Source: Marmoricola sp. (GTDB lineage Bacteria > Actinomycetota > Actinomycetes > Propionibacteriales > Nocardioidaceae). From it: 64,000 nt of DNA. Below are positions 8,875 through 17,656 of the stretch, in pieces (position 1 is the first letter of the stretch; every line of letters begins with the position of its first letter). The DNA is taken from positions 146,690 to 210,689 of the forward strand of contig JAOPYE010000029.1 in the NCBI GenBank assembly GCA_025964775.1, given 5' to 3'. The position numbers and the translations under genes were made by a program. The notes beneath the pieces were generated by a model, which worked only from the letters and a program-made list of their open reading frames with translations, was not told the DNA's origin and ran no database searches.

Positions 8875-9671
8875 CCGAGCAGACTGCCCCCGTCACGTAC
8901 GTCGTCGAGCACGGCGTCGGCACCATCATGCTGAACCGGCCCGAGGCCATGAACAGCCTCGACATCGCGACCAAGGAAGCGTTGCTCGCGGCCGTCACCT
9001 CGGCCGCCGACGACGTCGCGGTGCGCTGCGTCGTGCTGACCGGCACCGGCCGCGCCTTCTGCGTCGGCCAGGACCTCAAGGAACATGTCGCGCTGCTCAA
9101 CGAGGGTGACTCGGATGCGCTGTTCACCACGGTGCCGAAGCACTACAACCCGATCGTCACGGCCCTGGCCACGATGTCGAAGCCGGTGATCGCCGCAGTC
9201 AACGGGGTCGCCGCCGGAGCCGGAGCGAGCCTGGCGTTCGCCTGCGACCTGCGGATCGTCGCCGAGTCGGCCGGGTTCAACCTCGCCTTCCCCGGCGTCG
9301 CGCTCTCCTGCGACACCGGTGCGTCCTGGACGTTGCCCCGCCTGGTCGGGCGCGCCAAAGCGCTCGAGCTCCTCTACTTCCCGAGCACGATCGCCTCGGC
9401 GCAAGCCCTCGAGCTCGGACTCGCCACGAAGGTCGTGCCCGACGACGAGCTCGCTGACGAGGTCGCTGCGCTGGCCACCAGGCTGGCCGCCGGTCCGACG
9501 CTGTCCTACGCCTCGATCCGTCAGTCGGTGAACTTCTCCAGCGACCACGGCTTCACCGAGTCGCTCGCCTTCGAGGGCGAGATGATGAACCGCACCGGCG
9601 CCAGCCAGGACCACCGCCGTGCGGTCGATGCGTTCCTGGCCAAGGAGAAGGCAACCTTCGAGGGAAGGTAG
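8871..9671 (+). CDS. Enoyl-CoA hydratase/isomerase, PaaG-like
   Basis: A 266-residue crotonase-fold enzyme acting on an acyl-CoA. The oxyanion-hole segments are present: AFCVGQDLK near residues 63-71 and NGVAAGAGASLAFACD near 108-123. The segment with CDTGASWTLPRL keeps an Asp-x-Gly at the position used as catalytic acid in PaaG-type isomerases, where ordinary hydratases have Glu. Together with the coupled PaaX-like regulator (ATGA overlap at 8871) this suggests a phenylacetate-type or related CoA pathway, but no other paa gene is in the window. Confidence 0.82.
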   Translation: MTEQTAPVTYVVEHGVGTIMLNRPEAMNSLDIATKEALLAAVTSAADDVAVRCVVLTGTGRAFCVGQDLKEHVALLNEGDSDALFTTVPKHYNPIVTALATMSKPVIAAVNGVAAGAGASLAFACDLRIVAESAGFNLAFPGVALSCDTGASWTLPRLVGRAKALELLYFPSTIASAQALELGLATKVVPDDELADEVAALATRLAAGPTLSYASIRQSVNFSSDHGFTESLAFEGEMMNRTGASQDHRRAVDAFLAKEKATFEGR

Positions 9672-9678
9672 GTAAGCC

Positions 9679-10449
9679 TCAGCGACTCGCGCCGACCGCG
9701 GCCAGGAGCCCCGCCGGTCCGGTCACGGTTGCCTGACGCGTGGTCATCCTGACGCCGTACTCGACGGTGAGCGCCGCGCCCGGGAAGGTCCGGTTGAACC
9801 ACTGGGTCATCGTCCCGTGGCACGAGCCGTTGCAGCTGAAGACCTTCCTCGGCAGGCCGAGGCCGACCGACAGCCGCAACGCGAGCGCCCGGGCCTTGCC
9901 GTAGGAGGTGTCCACGCCGTCCAGGGGCTGGTGGAAGCTGACGACGTACCTCGGCCGGATCCGGGTCAGGAACCTCATCAACACCCGGGTCTCCCGCTCG
10001 GAGGCGCGGCTGGGCCCGGAGTTGTAAGCGCCGTAGGTGCGGATCCAGTGCACCGGGAAGTTCCGGTTGAGGTCGACGCCGTGGGCGTTCATCCGGGTGT
10101 GCCGCACGAACCCGTCGCGGTTGTAGTACGGGATCAGCCAGATGTCGGCACCGGTGACCGGGGCACCGTCACGCAGGTTGAGCAGGATCCTCGCCGGACC
10201 GGCTTCGTTGCCGTGCATCGTCGCGATGAAGACGGCCTTGACCGGCGAGGTCGGGTCACCGATCCGGTAGGCGATGATCGGACGGTTCTTGACGGTCCGC
10301 CCGATGACCAGCGTCTGGACCAGCGCCCGCGGTGCCGGCACGGCCGCAGGGGCCGAGGCGGGCGGCGGCGCAGCGGTCGCACCACCGAGCCCGGTGAGCA
10401 GGGGCACCACCAGGGCGCCGGCGACCAGGATTCCCGAGAGACGAGCCAT
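9679..10449 (-). CDS. Secreted M14-like zinc carboxypeptidase
   Basis: The 256-residue product has a Sec signal peptide (hydrophobic residues 6-26, AXA-type end) and an M14 peptidase fold. Zinc ligands H79 and E82 (HGNE) and H173 (SFHQ) are present, as are substrate-binding R129 in DLNRNFP and the catalytic glutamate E230 (VEYG). It likely trims peptides outside the membrane, possibly peptidoglycan stems as MpaA/Csd4-type enzymes do. The ATG at 10449 overlaps the stop of the DivIVA-like gene (TGATG), so it belongs to the dapE-LOG-DivIVA operon. Confidence 0.88.
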   Translation of the reverse strand: MARLSGILVAGALVVPLLTGLGGATAAPPPASAPAAVPAPRALVQTLVIGRTVKNRPIIAYRIGDPTSPVKAVFIATMHGNEAGPARILLNLRDGAPVTGADIWLIPYYNRDGFVRHTRMNAHGVDLNRNFPVHWIRTYGAYNSGPSRASERETRVLMRFLTRIRPRYVVSFHQPLDGVDTSYGKARALALRLSVGLGLPRKVFSCNGSCHGTMTQWFNRTFPGAALTVEYGVRMTTRQATVTGPAGLLAAVGASR

Positions 10450-10730
10450 CAATCCATCATGCCCGAATCCGGCCCGGATTCGGCTGGTTTGTCTCCGAGC
10501 TGTGCGGCGAGCCGCGCGAGCAGGGCGTCCACCTCGCTGGCGCGGTAGCCCCGCAGGGCACTGGTGAACCGGATCGAGCGCAGGTCGGCGGCCCACAACG
10601 GACCCTCCTCCGGTACGACGACATCAGGCCGGTCGTCGTACGTCGGAGCGAGGCCGTCGCCGGAGCCGGTCGCGACGACGGCGACCGCACCCAAGACCAG
10701 GACGATCACCACGGCCAGCAACCACATCAT
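10449..10730 (-). CDS. DivIVA-domain small membrane protein
   Basis: A 93-residue protein with one N-terminal membrane helix (residues 2-22). A short DivIVA-like motif, RFTSALRGYRASEVDALLARLA, occupies about 54-75. This motif is shared by DivIVA/Wag31-type proteins and many small actinobacterial paralogues. Its start overlaps the LOG-gene stop (ATGA at 10727-10730) and its stop overlaps the M14 gene. A role at the cell envelope is likely from the motif and the membrane anchor; a specific function cannot be assigned. Confidence 0.78.
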   Translation of the reverse strand: MMWLLAVVIVLVLGAVAVVATGSGDGLAPTYDDRPDVVVPEEGPLWAADLRSIRFTSALRGYRASEVDALLARLAAQLGDKPAESGPDSGMMD

Positions 10731-11467
10731 CGTGCGGCTCCCATCATCGAGACGGCTTCCTTGACGTCGTCGGTGACGTGGAGGGCCTCGAGGTCGGCTT
10801 CGGAGATCTTGCCATTCGCCAGCACGGTGGTTCGCAGCCAGTCGATCAGGCCGGACCAGTAGTCCACGCCGATCAGGACGACCGGGAACGAGGTGACCTT
10901 GTGCGTCTGGGCCAGCGTGAGTGCCTCGAAGAGCTCGTCGAAGGTGCCGAGGCCGCCGGGAAGCACGATGAAGCCCTGCGAGTACTTCACGAACATCGTC
11001 TTGCGGGCGAAGAAGTAGCGGAAGTTGACGCCGATGTTCACGTAGTCGTTCACGCCGTCCTCGAAGGGCAGCTCGATCCCGAGGCCGACGCTGACACCGC
11101 CTGCTTCGGCCGCGCCTTTGTTCGCCGCCTCCATCGCCCCCGGCCCACCGCCGGTGATGACCGCGTAGCCGGCGTCAACCAGGCCCGCGCCGATCTCGAC
11201 GCCCTTGAGGTAGTAGGGGTCATCGCGCTTCGTGCGCGCCGAACCGAAGACCGCGATCGCCGGACCGAGCTCGGCGAGGGCACCGAAGCCTTCGACGAAC
11301 TCGGCCTGGATCCGAAGGACGCGCCACGGGTCGGCGTGGACCCAGTCGCTGTCGCCGCGCGAGTCCAGCAGCCGCTGATCGGTGGTCGAGGCATCGACCT
11401 GGGAGTCGCGCAGGAAGGTCGGGCCCTTGCGCTTGATCCGCCGCGGTGTCGTGCTCTCGCTGCTCAT
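10727..11467 (-). CDS. LOG family protein (cytokinin riboside phosphoribohydrolase-like)
   Basis: The 246-residue product shows both LOG signatures, GGGPGAMEAANKGA and PGGLGTFDEL, which bind nucleotide 5'-monophosphate. Such proteins were formerly called lysine decarboxylases; tested members cleave the N-glycosidic bond of nucleotide monophosphates. The ATG at 11467 overlaps the dapE stop and removes a spurious extension into dapE. Its place directly after dapE is common in actinobacteria. The physiological substrate is unknown here. Confidence 0.9.
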   Translation of the reverse strand: MSSESTTPRRIKRKGPTFLRDSQVDASTTDQRLLDSRGDSDWVHADPWRVLRIQAEFVEGFGALAELGPAIAVFGSARTKRDDPYYLKGVEIGAGLVDAGYAVITGGGPGAMEAANKGAAEAGGVSVGLGIELPFEDGVNDYVNIGVNFRYFFARKTMFVKYSQGFIVLPGGLGTFDELFEALTLAQTHKVTSFPVVLIGVDYWSGLIDWLRTTVLANGKISEADLEALHVTDDVKEAVSMMGAAR

Positions 11468-12522
11468 GCGCCTAGCCAGGTGCGCAGGGTCTTCTCGCAG
11501 CGGCGGAGCTGGTCGAGCGGCACGTGTTCCTCCTGCTTGTGGGCGAGCACCGGATCGCCGGGGCCGTAGTTGACCGCCGGGATCCCGAGGACGGTGAAGC
11601 GGGCGACGTCGGTCCAGCCGAATTTCGGCTTCACCTCGCCGCCCACAGCCTCCACGAACGCCTTCGCGGCCGGACGGTCCAGGCCCGGACGGGCGCCGGG
11701 GGCCGAATCGGTGACGACGACCTCGTAGCCGTCGAAGAAGTCGGTCACGAACGCGAGTGCCTCGTCCTCGGTGAGGTCCGGGGCGAAGCGGTAGTTCACG
11801 GTGATCACGCACTCATCCGGCACCACGTTGGTGGCGACACCGCCGCTGATGAGGACGGCGTTGAGGCCTTCGTGGTACTCGAGACCGTCGATGACGGGCC
11901 TGCGGGCGACGTACGCGTTCAGCCGGTCCAGCACCTTGCCCGCACCGTGGATCGCGTTGACACCGCGCCAGGACCTGGCCGAGTGGGCGCGTTCGCCGCG
12001 GGTGGTGACCTCGACGCGGAGCGTGCCCTGGCAGCCGGCCTCGACCCCCGCGTCCGAGGGCTCCATCAGGATCGCGAAATCAGCGTCGAGCAGGTCCGGA
12101 CGCTGCTCGGCGATGATGCGCAGGCCGTTGAACTCCGAGGCGATCTCCTCGCCGTCGTAGAACACGTACGTCACGTCGCGGACCGGGTCGTCCACCTCGG
12201 CTGCCAGCTTGAGCGCCACCGCGACGCCACCCTTCATGTCGCACGACCCGAGCCCGTGCAGGAGGGTGCCGTCGTTGCGGGACGGGAGGTTGTCGTTGAG
12301 CGGCACGGTGTCGACGTGCCCGGCGATGACGACACGCTCGGGGCGACCGAGCTCGGTGCGCGCGACCAGCGAGTTGCCGATCCGGGTCAGGTGCAGGTGG
12401 TCGAGTCCGGTCAGCGCCGCCTCGATCTGGTCGCTGATCTGCTGCTCGTTCCGGCTCACCGACTCGATGTCGACGAGTGCCTCGGTCAGCGCGACGACGT
12501 CGGCGGTCAGGTCCAGAGCCAT
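11464..12522 (-). CDS. dapE: Succinyl-diaminopimelate desuccinylase
   Basis: DapE hydrolyses N-succinyl-LL-diaminopimelate in the succinylase branch of lysine and peptidoglycan synthesis. The 352-residue M20-family protein has the metal-binding motifs AGHVDTVP (about 67-74) and GSCDMKGGVA (about 92-101), the YDGEEI acid segment, and the dimerisation domain in the middle. It heads the operon dapE-LOG-DivIVA-like-M14. CAAGAT lies 6 nt before the ATG, suggesting a leaderless message. dapD and dapC, which act earlier in the same branch, are encoded within 4 kb. Confidence 0.93.
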   Translation of the reverse strand: MALDLTADVVALTEALVDIESVSRNEQQISDQIEAALTGLDHLHLTRIGNSLVARTELGRPERVVIAGHVDTVPLNDNLPSRNDGTLLHGLGSCDMKGGVAVALKLAAEVDDPVRDVTYVFYDGEEIASEFNGLRIIAEQRPDLLDADFAILMEPSDAGVEAGCQGTLRVEVTTRGERAHSARSWRGVNAIHGAGKVLDRLNAYVARRPVIDGLEYHEGLNAVLISGGVATNVVPDECVITVNYRFAPDLTEDEALAFVTDFFDGYEVVVTDSAPGARPGLDRPAAKAFVEAVGGEVKPKFGWTDVARFTVLGIPAVNYGPGDPVLAHKQEEHVPLDQLRRCEKTLRTWLGA

Positions 12523-12534
12523 GGCGACATCTTG

Positions 12535-13245
12535 TCAGGGCTGCGGGAACACGCAGAACTCATTGCCCTCCGGGTCGGCCAGCACCGTCCAGCGCGGCAT
12601 CTCCCACAGCAGGGTCGCACCGCGGGCCAGGAAGTCGTCGGCCTCGCCGTACACGTCCCAGTGCAAGCGGTTCTTCACCGTCTTGGGCTCGGGGACGGGC
12701 CCGAAGACCATCGCCCAGAAAGGCGCCACGGCCTCGCTCGGAAAGCCGGGAGCGCCGGTGAACCACCACCACGGTTCGCCCTTGTTCTCCGCCTCGACGC
12801 CGAAGACCTCGGCCCACCAGCGCGCACTCGCCTCCGCGTCGACGGAGTCGACCGCCAGCTCGAAGACCCGGTACGGCGCCAGCCGCTCGGGCGTGCGGAC
12901 GAACGCACAGAACTCACCACCCTCAGGATCGGCCATCACCGTCCAGCGGATCTCCTCGTCGGCTGCCCGGAGGACGGTCGCGCCGAGATCGGTCAGCTCG
13001 GAGAGGTCGGCGACCGAGACGTCGAGGTGCACCCGGTTCTTGACCGTCTTCGGCTCGGGGACGGGACACAGGGCGATCCCGGTGCCCTCCTCACTGCCGA
13101 CGACATCGCCGGGGTCGGCCGGATCCCTCGCCGGCTCGAAGCCGCAGCCCGTCGCCGCGGCCCAGAACCGGCCGAGCGCGTTGACGTCCTGTCCCGGCGC
13201 CGGATGCGTGTCGAGACAGAGTTCCTTGAAGGTCGCGATACCCAT
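12535..13245 (-). CDS. Two-domain VOC (glyoxalase-like) protein
   Basis: The 236-residue protein is a tandem duplication of a glyoxalase-like VOC domain (about 1-112 and 118-236). Each half contains a [11 protein letters not shown](L/V)H segment and ends in ADPEG-(G/N)-EFC. This layout is common in actinobacterial proteins annotated as glyoxalase-like. The ATG at 13245 ([12 protein letters not shown]) is chosen over upstream frame extension because CAGGCT sits 7 nt before it and the family begins there. Substrate unknown. Confidence 0.85.
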   Translation of the reverse strand: MGIATFKELCLDTHPAPGQDVNALGRFWAAATGCGFEPARDPADPGDVVGSEEGTGIALCPVPEPKTVKNRVHLDVSVADLSELTDLGATVLRAADEEIRWTVMADPEGGEFCAFVRTPERLAPYRVFELAVDSVDAEASARWWAEVFGVEAENKGEPWWWFTGAPGFPSEAVAPFWAMVFGPVPEPKTVKNRLHWDVYGEADDFLARGATLLWEMPRWTVLADPEGNEFCVFPQP

Positions 13246-13297
13246 GCGCGCCAGCCTGCCACGGACGGCCGCCCCGCGCAGGCTGGGCCTGCACCGG

Positions 13298-13303
13298 TAG
13301 CCT
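13298..13303 (+). promoter_or_regulatory. Leaderless -10 box of dapD
   Basis: TAGCCT is followed by 7 nt and then the dapD ATG, so transcription should begin at or within a base of the start codon. Confidence 0.6.
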
Positions 13304-13310
13304 GAAGGAC

Positions 13311-14267
13311 ATGTCTGCACCGGCACCTGACTCGCCCACGCACGCCTGGGGCTTCGGTCTCGCGACCGTCGCCGACGACGGTGCCACCCTGGACACGTGG
13401 TACCCGGCACCGTCCCTCGGTGAGGCGCCGAGCACGGCCGAGGCACCCGCCTCCCTGACCGCGCTGGAGGGCAAGGACGACGTCCGCCGGGTGCGGACAG
13501 AGGTCGTCCTGCGGGCGGTCACGCTGGCAAGCGCACCGGTCGATGCCAGTGACGTCTACCTGCGTCTGCACCTGCTGAGCCACCGCCTGGTCGCTCCCCA
13601 CATGCTCAGCCTGGACGGCCAGTTCGGCTTGCTCGCCAACGTCGTGTGGACCAGTCGAGGTCCCTGCTCGCCGGCCGACTTCGAAGAGGTCCGCGCCGGG
13701 CTTCGTGCAGGAGGGCCCGTCGAGGTGCTGGGCATCGACAAGTTCCCGCGGATGACCGACTACGTGGTCCCGACCGGCGTACGGATCGCCGACGCCAGCC
13801 GCGTCCGCCTCGGCGCCCACCTGGCCCCCGGCACCACGGTGATGCACGAGGGCTTCGTGAACTTCAACGCCGGTACGACGGGCACGTCGATGGTCGAGGG
13901 CCGGATCTCGGCGGGAGTCGTGGTCGGTGACGGCTCGGACGTCGGTGGCGGTGCCTCCATCATGGGCACCCTGTCCGGCGGTGGCGCCCAGGTCATCTCG
14001 ATCGGCGAGCGGTGCCTGCTCGGCGCGAACTCGGGCATCGGCATCTCACTCGGCAACGACTGCGTCGTCGAGGCCGGCTGCTACGTCACGGCGGGCACCA
14101 AGGTCACCGTGTACGACGCCCAGGGCAACCCCACCGTGATCAAGGCGCTCGAGCTCTCCGGCGCTGACAACGTCCTGTTCCGGCGCAACTCGGTCACGGG
14201 CACGGTCGAGGCCGTCGGCTGGCGGGCCGAGGGCGTTGCGCTGAACGCCGACCTGCACGCGAACTGA
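13311..14267 (+). CDS. dapD: Tetrahydrodipicolinate N-succinyltransferase
   Basis: DapD transfers succinyl from succinyl-CoA to tetrahydrodipicolinate, the first step of the succinylase branch. The 318-residue length and the N-terminal domain match the actinobacterial type, longer than the E. coli enzyme. A left-handed beta-helix of hexapeptide repeats runs from about 160 to 270 (for example [20 protein letters not shown] and [20 protein letters not shown]). It is divergent from the VOC gene and 1 bp upstream of the lytic-transglycosylase-like gene. Confidence 0.95.
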   Translation: MSAPAPDSPTHAWGFGLATVADDGATLDTWYPAPSLGEAPSTAEAPASLTALEGKDDVRRVRTEVVLRAVTLASAPVDASDVYLRLHLLSHRLVAPHMLSLDGQFGLLANVVWTSRGPCSPADFEEVRAGLRAGGPVEVLGIDKFPRMTDYVVPTGVRIADASRVRLGAHLAPGTTVMHEGFVNFNAGTTGTSMVEGRISAGVVVGDGSDVGGGASIMGTLSGGGAQVISIGERCLLGANSGIGISLGNDCVVEAGCYVTAGTKVTVYDAQGNPTVIKALELSGADNVLFRRNSVTGTVEAVGWRAEGVALNADLHAN

Positions 14268-14268
14268 G

Positions 14269-15129
14269 ATGGCGGTTCGCAGAAACCGGGGTCGGGTCGG
14301 GTTCATCTTCCTGCTCCTGCTCGCCGTCGTGGGTGGGGTGGCCGTGGCCATCTACCGCGGGGTCGGACCGCTTGCCGATCCCGCCGGCTGCACCGCGACG
14401 GTCGCGGGTCTCCAGGTCGGCCTCGACCCCGACCAGGGCCAGAACGCCGCGCTGATCGCCGCCATCGCCGCGCGCCGCGGCCTGCCCGCCCGCGCGGTCT
14501 CGATCGCGCTGGCGACGGCGTACCAGGAGAGCAAGATCCGCAACCTGGACCACGGTGACCGCGACTCGCTCGGCATCTTCCAGCAGCGCACCTCGCAGGG
14601 GTGGGGCACCCCGTCGCAGATCCTCGACCCGCACTACTCGATCAACAAGTTCTACGACGCCCTCGTACGGATCCCGGGCTACGAGACGATGCAGATCACC
14701 GAAGCCGCCCAGCTGGTGCAGCACTCCGGCTACCCGCAGGCCTACGAGGCGCACGCGCCTGACGCCCGCGCGCTGGCCTCGGCCCTGACCGGGTACAGCC
14801 CGAACGGCACCTTCACCTGCGTGGTCAACCAACCCCAGGACCGCGGAACCGCCGCATCGGTCACCTCGTCCCTGACCGGAGCCTTCGGCGGGCTCTCGAC
14901 GCAGCGCACCGGCGTGCGCCAGGACCTCGCGGTCCCGGTCACCGGCGACGCGGCCGGCAACCGCCGCGGCTGGTCGGTGGCCTCGTACCTCGTCGCCTAC
15001 GCCGGTCCCCTGAAGATCGACACGATCTCCTTCGACGGCCTGACCTGGCACACCGGTCGGGCCTCCGAGAAGGGATGGCAGAAGTCCGCCAGCGCCAGCA
15101 GCACCACGGTCGCGGTGTCCCTGGGCTGA
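14269..15129 (+). CDS. Membrane-anchored lytic-transglycosylase-like protein
   Basis: The 286-residue protein has an N-terminal membrane helix (12-28) and an extracytoplasmic domain with a goose-lysozyme/SLT-like pattern. A catalytic-type glutamate, E87, sits in TAYQESKI, followed by SLGIFQQRTSQGWGTPSQILDP and a helix with YSINKFYDAL. This suggests a peptidoglycan hydrolase or a catalytically related domain. It starts 1 bp after dapD, so a cell-wall hydrolase is tied to cell-wall precursor synthesis. Related actinobacterial proteins are often mis-named heavy-metal transporters. Confidence 0.75.
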   Translation: MAVRRNRGRVGFIFLLLLAVVGGVAVAIYRGVGPLADPAGCTATVAGLQVGLDPDQGQNAALIAAIAARRGLPARAVSIALATAYQESKIRNLDHGDRDSLGIFQQRTSQGWGTPSQILDPHYSINKFYDALVRIPGYETMQITEAAQLVQHSGYPQAYEAHAPDARALASALTGYSPNGTFTCVVNQPQDRGTAASVTSSLTGAFGGLSTQRTGVRQDLAVPVTGDAAGNRRGWSVASYLVAYAGPLKIDTISFDGLTWHTGRASEKGWQKSASASSTTVAVSLG

Positions 15130-15143
15130 GCCCTACCCCCGGA

Positions 15144-16238
15144 TCAACGCAGCCGCGCGATGGCGGCGTCGATGCGCTCGTCGGTCGCGGTCAGCGCCAC
15201 CCGGACGTGCCGGGCACCGGCCGCGCCGTAGAACGTGCCGGGTGCGACGAGGATGCCGCGCTCTGCCAGCCAGTCGACCGTGGACCAGCAGTCCTCGTTG
15301 CGACTCGACCAGAGATAGAGCGCACCCTCGGAGTGATCGATCCGGAAGCCGGCTGCTTCGAGTGCCGCCTTCAACCGGGTACGACGAGCGGCGTAATGGG
15401 CACGTTGCTCGTCGACGTGCGCGTCGTCGTCAAGCGCCGCGATCATCGCCCGCTGCTGCGGGCCGGGCATCTGCAGTCCCATGTTCTTGCGGACCGCGAG
15501 CAGCTCGGCGATCACCGCAGGATCGCCGGCGACGAAAGCACAGCGGTAGCCGGCGAGGTTCGAGCTCTTCGAGAGCGAGTGCACCGCGAGGATGCCGTGC
15601 GTGCTGTCGCCGCAGACCTGCGGGTCCAGCACCGAGACGGGCTTGTCGCCGGTCCACCCGAACTCGAGGTAGCACTCGTCGGAGACCAGCAGCACCCCCC
15701 GCTCGCGGCACCACTGGACGACCTTGCGCAGGTGCAGAGGCGGCAGGATCCGGCCGGTCGGGTTCGACGGCGAGTTGATCCACACCAGCTTCGGCGTCTC
15801 GGGTCCGACGGCGGTCAGGGAGTCCGTCGCGAGGATCCGGGCACCCACCAGCGCCGCACTGACCTCGTACGTCGGGTAGGCCAGCTCCGGTTGCACGATC
15901 AGGTCACCGGGCCCGATGCCGAGGTGCAAGGGCAGCGAGGCGATCAGCTCCTTCGAACCGATCACCGGCAGCACCCCGTCGATCGACAGCCCCGTCACAC
16001 CGAACCGGCGCGACAGCCAGTCGACGCAGGCCTGACGGGTGGCCGCCAGCCCGATGGTCAGCGGGTAGCCCGGGGAGTCCGCCGCGGCGATCAGGGCGCG
16101 CTGCACCACCTCGGGGGTGGGGTCGACGGGTGTGCCGACCGACAGGTCGACGATGCCGTCAGGGTGCGCACGCGCCCGATCGCCGTACGGCGTCAGGTTG
16201 TCCCACGGGAAATCCGGGAGCCTGGAGGAGACGCTCAG
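15144..16238 (-). CDS. dapC: N-succinyldiaminopimelate aminotransferase, apparent CTG start
   Basis: DapC makes N-succinyl-LL-2,6-diaminopimelate using PLP. The product resembles fold-type I aminotransferases, with the PLP lysine in HSLSKSSNLAGYR and the NSPSNPTG motif. In-frame sequence upstream of the first GTG (16109) encodes the conserved actinobacterial N-terminus SSRLPDFPWDNL and IVDLSVGTPVDPTP, so the gene must start earlier. Between that N-terminus and an in-frame TGA at 16250-16248, which is also the fdxA stop, there is no ATG, GTG or TTG. The only plausible initiator is CTG at 16238, giving 364 residues. The fdxA-dapC order is conserved in mycobacteria. Confidence 0.85.
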   Translation of the reverse strand: MSVSSRLPDFPWDNLTPYGDRARAHPDGIVDLSVGTPVDPTPEVVQRALIAAADSPGYPLTIGLAATRQACVDWLSRRFGVTGLSIDGVLPVIGSKELIASLPLHLGIGPGDLIVQPELAYPTYEVSAALVGARILATDSLTAVGPETPKLVWINSPSNPTGRILPPLHLRKVVQWCRERGVLLVSDECYLEFGWTGDKPVSVLDPQVCGDSTHGILAVHSLSKSSNLAGYRCAFVAGDPAVIAELLAVRKNMGLQMPGPQQRAMIAALDDDAHVDEQRAHYAARRTRLKAALEAAGFRIDHSEGALYLWSSRNEDCWSTVDWLAERGILVAPGTFYGAAGARHVRVALTATDERIDAAIARLR

Positions 16239-16250
16239 GGGAGACGCTCA
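16227..16250 (-). repeat. 11-bp direct repeat at the fdxA-dapC junction
   Basis: TGAGCGTCTCC occurs twice on the minus strand, at 16250-16240 and 16237-16227, separated by CC. The first copy contains the fdxA stop. The second overlaps the proposed CTG start of dapC, so a small duplication may have created the odd start context. Confidence 0.8.
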
Positions 16251-16577
16251 GTGCTCGTCGTGTTCCTGCGGAGGCAGAGCCGCGACCAACGGGTGGTCGG
16301 CGTCGATCACGCCCATCTTGGCAGCGCCACCAGGAGAACCAAGGTCGTCGAAGAAGTGCACGTTCGCGTCGTAGTACTCCTTCCACTCGCCCGGCGTGTC
16401 GTCTTCGTAGTAGATGGCCTCGACCGGGCAGACCGGCTCGCAGGCGCCACAGTCGACGCATTCATCCGGGTGGATGTAGAGCATCCGCTTGCCTTCGTAG
16501 ATGCAGTCGACGGGACATTCGTCGACGCAGGCACGGTCCTTCAGATCAACACAAGGCTGGGCGATGACGTAGGTCAC
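16248..16577 (-). CDS. fdxA: 7Fe ferredoxin
   Basis: A 109-residue ferredoxin with a 3Fe-4S and a 4Fe-4S cluster: C9, C17, C21 and C25 in the first motif, and C40, C43, C46 and C50 (CVDCGACEPVCP) in the second. The sequence closely follows mycobacterial 7Fe ferredoxin beginning TYVIAQPCVDLKDRACVDEC. The GTG at 16577 is selected because it has AGGAGG a few bases upstream and gives the conserved N-terminus. It shares an operon with dapC. It donates electrons to unidentified partners, for example P450 enzymes such as the one at 30347 (inference). Confidence 0.95.
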   Translation of the reverse strand: MTYVIAQPCVDLKDRACVDECPVDCIYEGKRMLYIHPDECVDCGACEPVCPVEAIYYEDDTPGEWKEYYDANVHFFDDLGSPGGAAKMGVIDADHPLVAALPPQEHDEH

Positions 16578-16623
16578 CTGGATCCTCCTGAGGTACGCGT
16601 CCGGTACGGACTGGGACAAAGCC

Positions 16624-16629
16624 TAGTAT
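16624..16629 (+). promoter_or_regulatory. Leaderless -10 box of the GNAT gene
   Basis: TAGTAT is followed by 7 nt and the GTG at 16637. The box lies in the 59-bp divergent gap to fdxA. Confidence 0.6.
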
Positions 16630-16636
16630 CCCGAAG

Positions 16637-17656
16637 GTGAGTCCTACAGGCAGTCCCGGGTTTCGACACGACACCACCTCAGGAACCCAGCACACGCTGG
16701 GTCCGCACGTCGTCGGACTGCGTGTCGTCGTACGCCGCGTCCTGGCGGACCAGACCGGCCCCAGCGGAGGTCCGGCGATGACCGACCTGCTGGGCGTGTG
16801 TGAATCCTGGGGCGAGACCAGCACCACCATCAGGTCCGAGGACGGCACCGTGACCACCATCGCGCTGGCCGATATCGTCTCCGGCAAGCCCGTCCCGCCG
16901 AGGCCGTCGCGGTTCGCGCGCCTGACCCCCGACGAGGTCGAGGCGCGAGCCACCGCGTTCTTCGTGCCGAGGGAGACCGACCACATCGGCGACTGGGTGC
17001 TGCGCTTCACCGGCGGCGCCAACGCCCGGCCGAACTCGGTGCTACCGGTGGGCGATCCGGGAACCGACCTGGACACCGCGATCCGGCGCACCGTCGAGTT
17101 CTACGCCGAACGCGGCCGCGAGGCGGTCGCGCAGGCGGTCGTCGGGTCACCGGTCCAGATCGAGCTCGAGGCGCGCGGCTGGACGGTCCTGCGCCCGGGC
17201 GAGGCCGACACCGAGGTCCTGCTCGCCGGCACCGCTGCCGTACGTCGCGCGCTGAGCGGCGTCGACACCACCGCCGTGGCGCACGCCAATCGGATCTCAC
17301 GCGGGTGGCTCACCGGCAACGAGAACGCGCTCGCGAACTACGACGCGGTCGCCGAGTCCCTGGCGCTGGCGCGGGCGAGCTTCGCGACGATCGACGAGGA
17401 CGGGGTCCAACGCGTCCACGGCCGGGTCAGCATCGAGCGGGACTGGGGATTCGTGGCCGACCTGATGGTGGCTCCCAACCAGCGCCGGCGCGGGTTCGGC
17501 CGCACGATGATGGCCGGGCTGACCGAGTGGGCCGCCGAGGGCGGCGCCAGCGTGCTCCTGCTCCAGGTTGCGGCCGACAACGAGGCGGCCCAGAGTCTCT
17601 ACGCGCAGCTCGGTTTCGAACGCCATCACGCCTACCGGCACCTCACACGCCGTTGA
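16637..17656 (+). CDS. GNAT family N-acetyltransferase
   Basis: The 339-residue protein ends in a GNAT domain (about 185-339). Its acetyl-CoA pyrophosphate loop is NQRRRGFGRTMMAGL and its last motif is NEAAQSLYAQLGFERHHAYR. The N-terminal half contains a conserved RVVVRRVLADQTGPSGGPAMTDLLG segment also found in mycobacterial GNAT proteins of this layout. The GTG start is supported by the TAGTAT box. The substrate is unknown. The 3' end overlaps the convergent mshB gene by 14 bp. Confidence 0.82.
   Translation: MSPTGSPGFRHDTTSGTQHTLGPHVVGLRVVVRRVLADQTGPSGGPAMTDLLGVCESWGETSTTIRSEDGTVTTIALADIVSGKPVPPRPSRFARLTPDEVEARATAFFVPRETDHIGDWVLRFTGGANARPNSVLPVGDPGTDLDTAIRRTVEFYAERGREAVAQAVVGSPVQIELEARGWTVLRPGEADTEVLLAGTAAVRRALSGVDTTAVAHANRISRGWLTGNENALANYDAVAESLALARASFATIDEDGVQRVHGRVSIERDWGFVADLMVAPNQRRRGFGRTMMAGLTEWAAEGGASVLLLQVAADNEAAQSLYAQLGFERHHAYRHLTRR

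Noticed and set aside
11524..13305. Long plus-strand open frame opposite dapE and the VOC gene
   Set aside because: It is antisense to two well-supported genes and shows no domain.
15075..16640. 521-residue plus-strand frame opposite dapC and fdxA
   Set aside because: It is a shadow of dapC and fdxA, with low-complexity composition and no start context.
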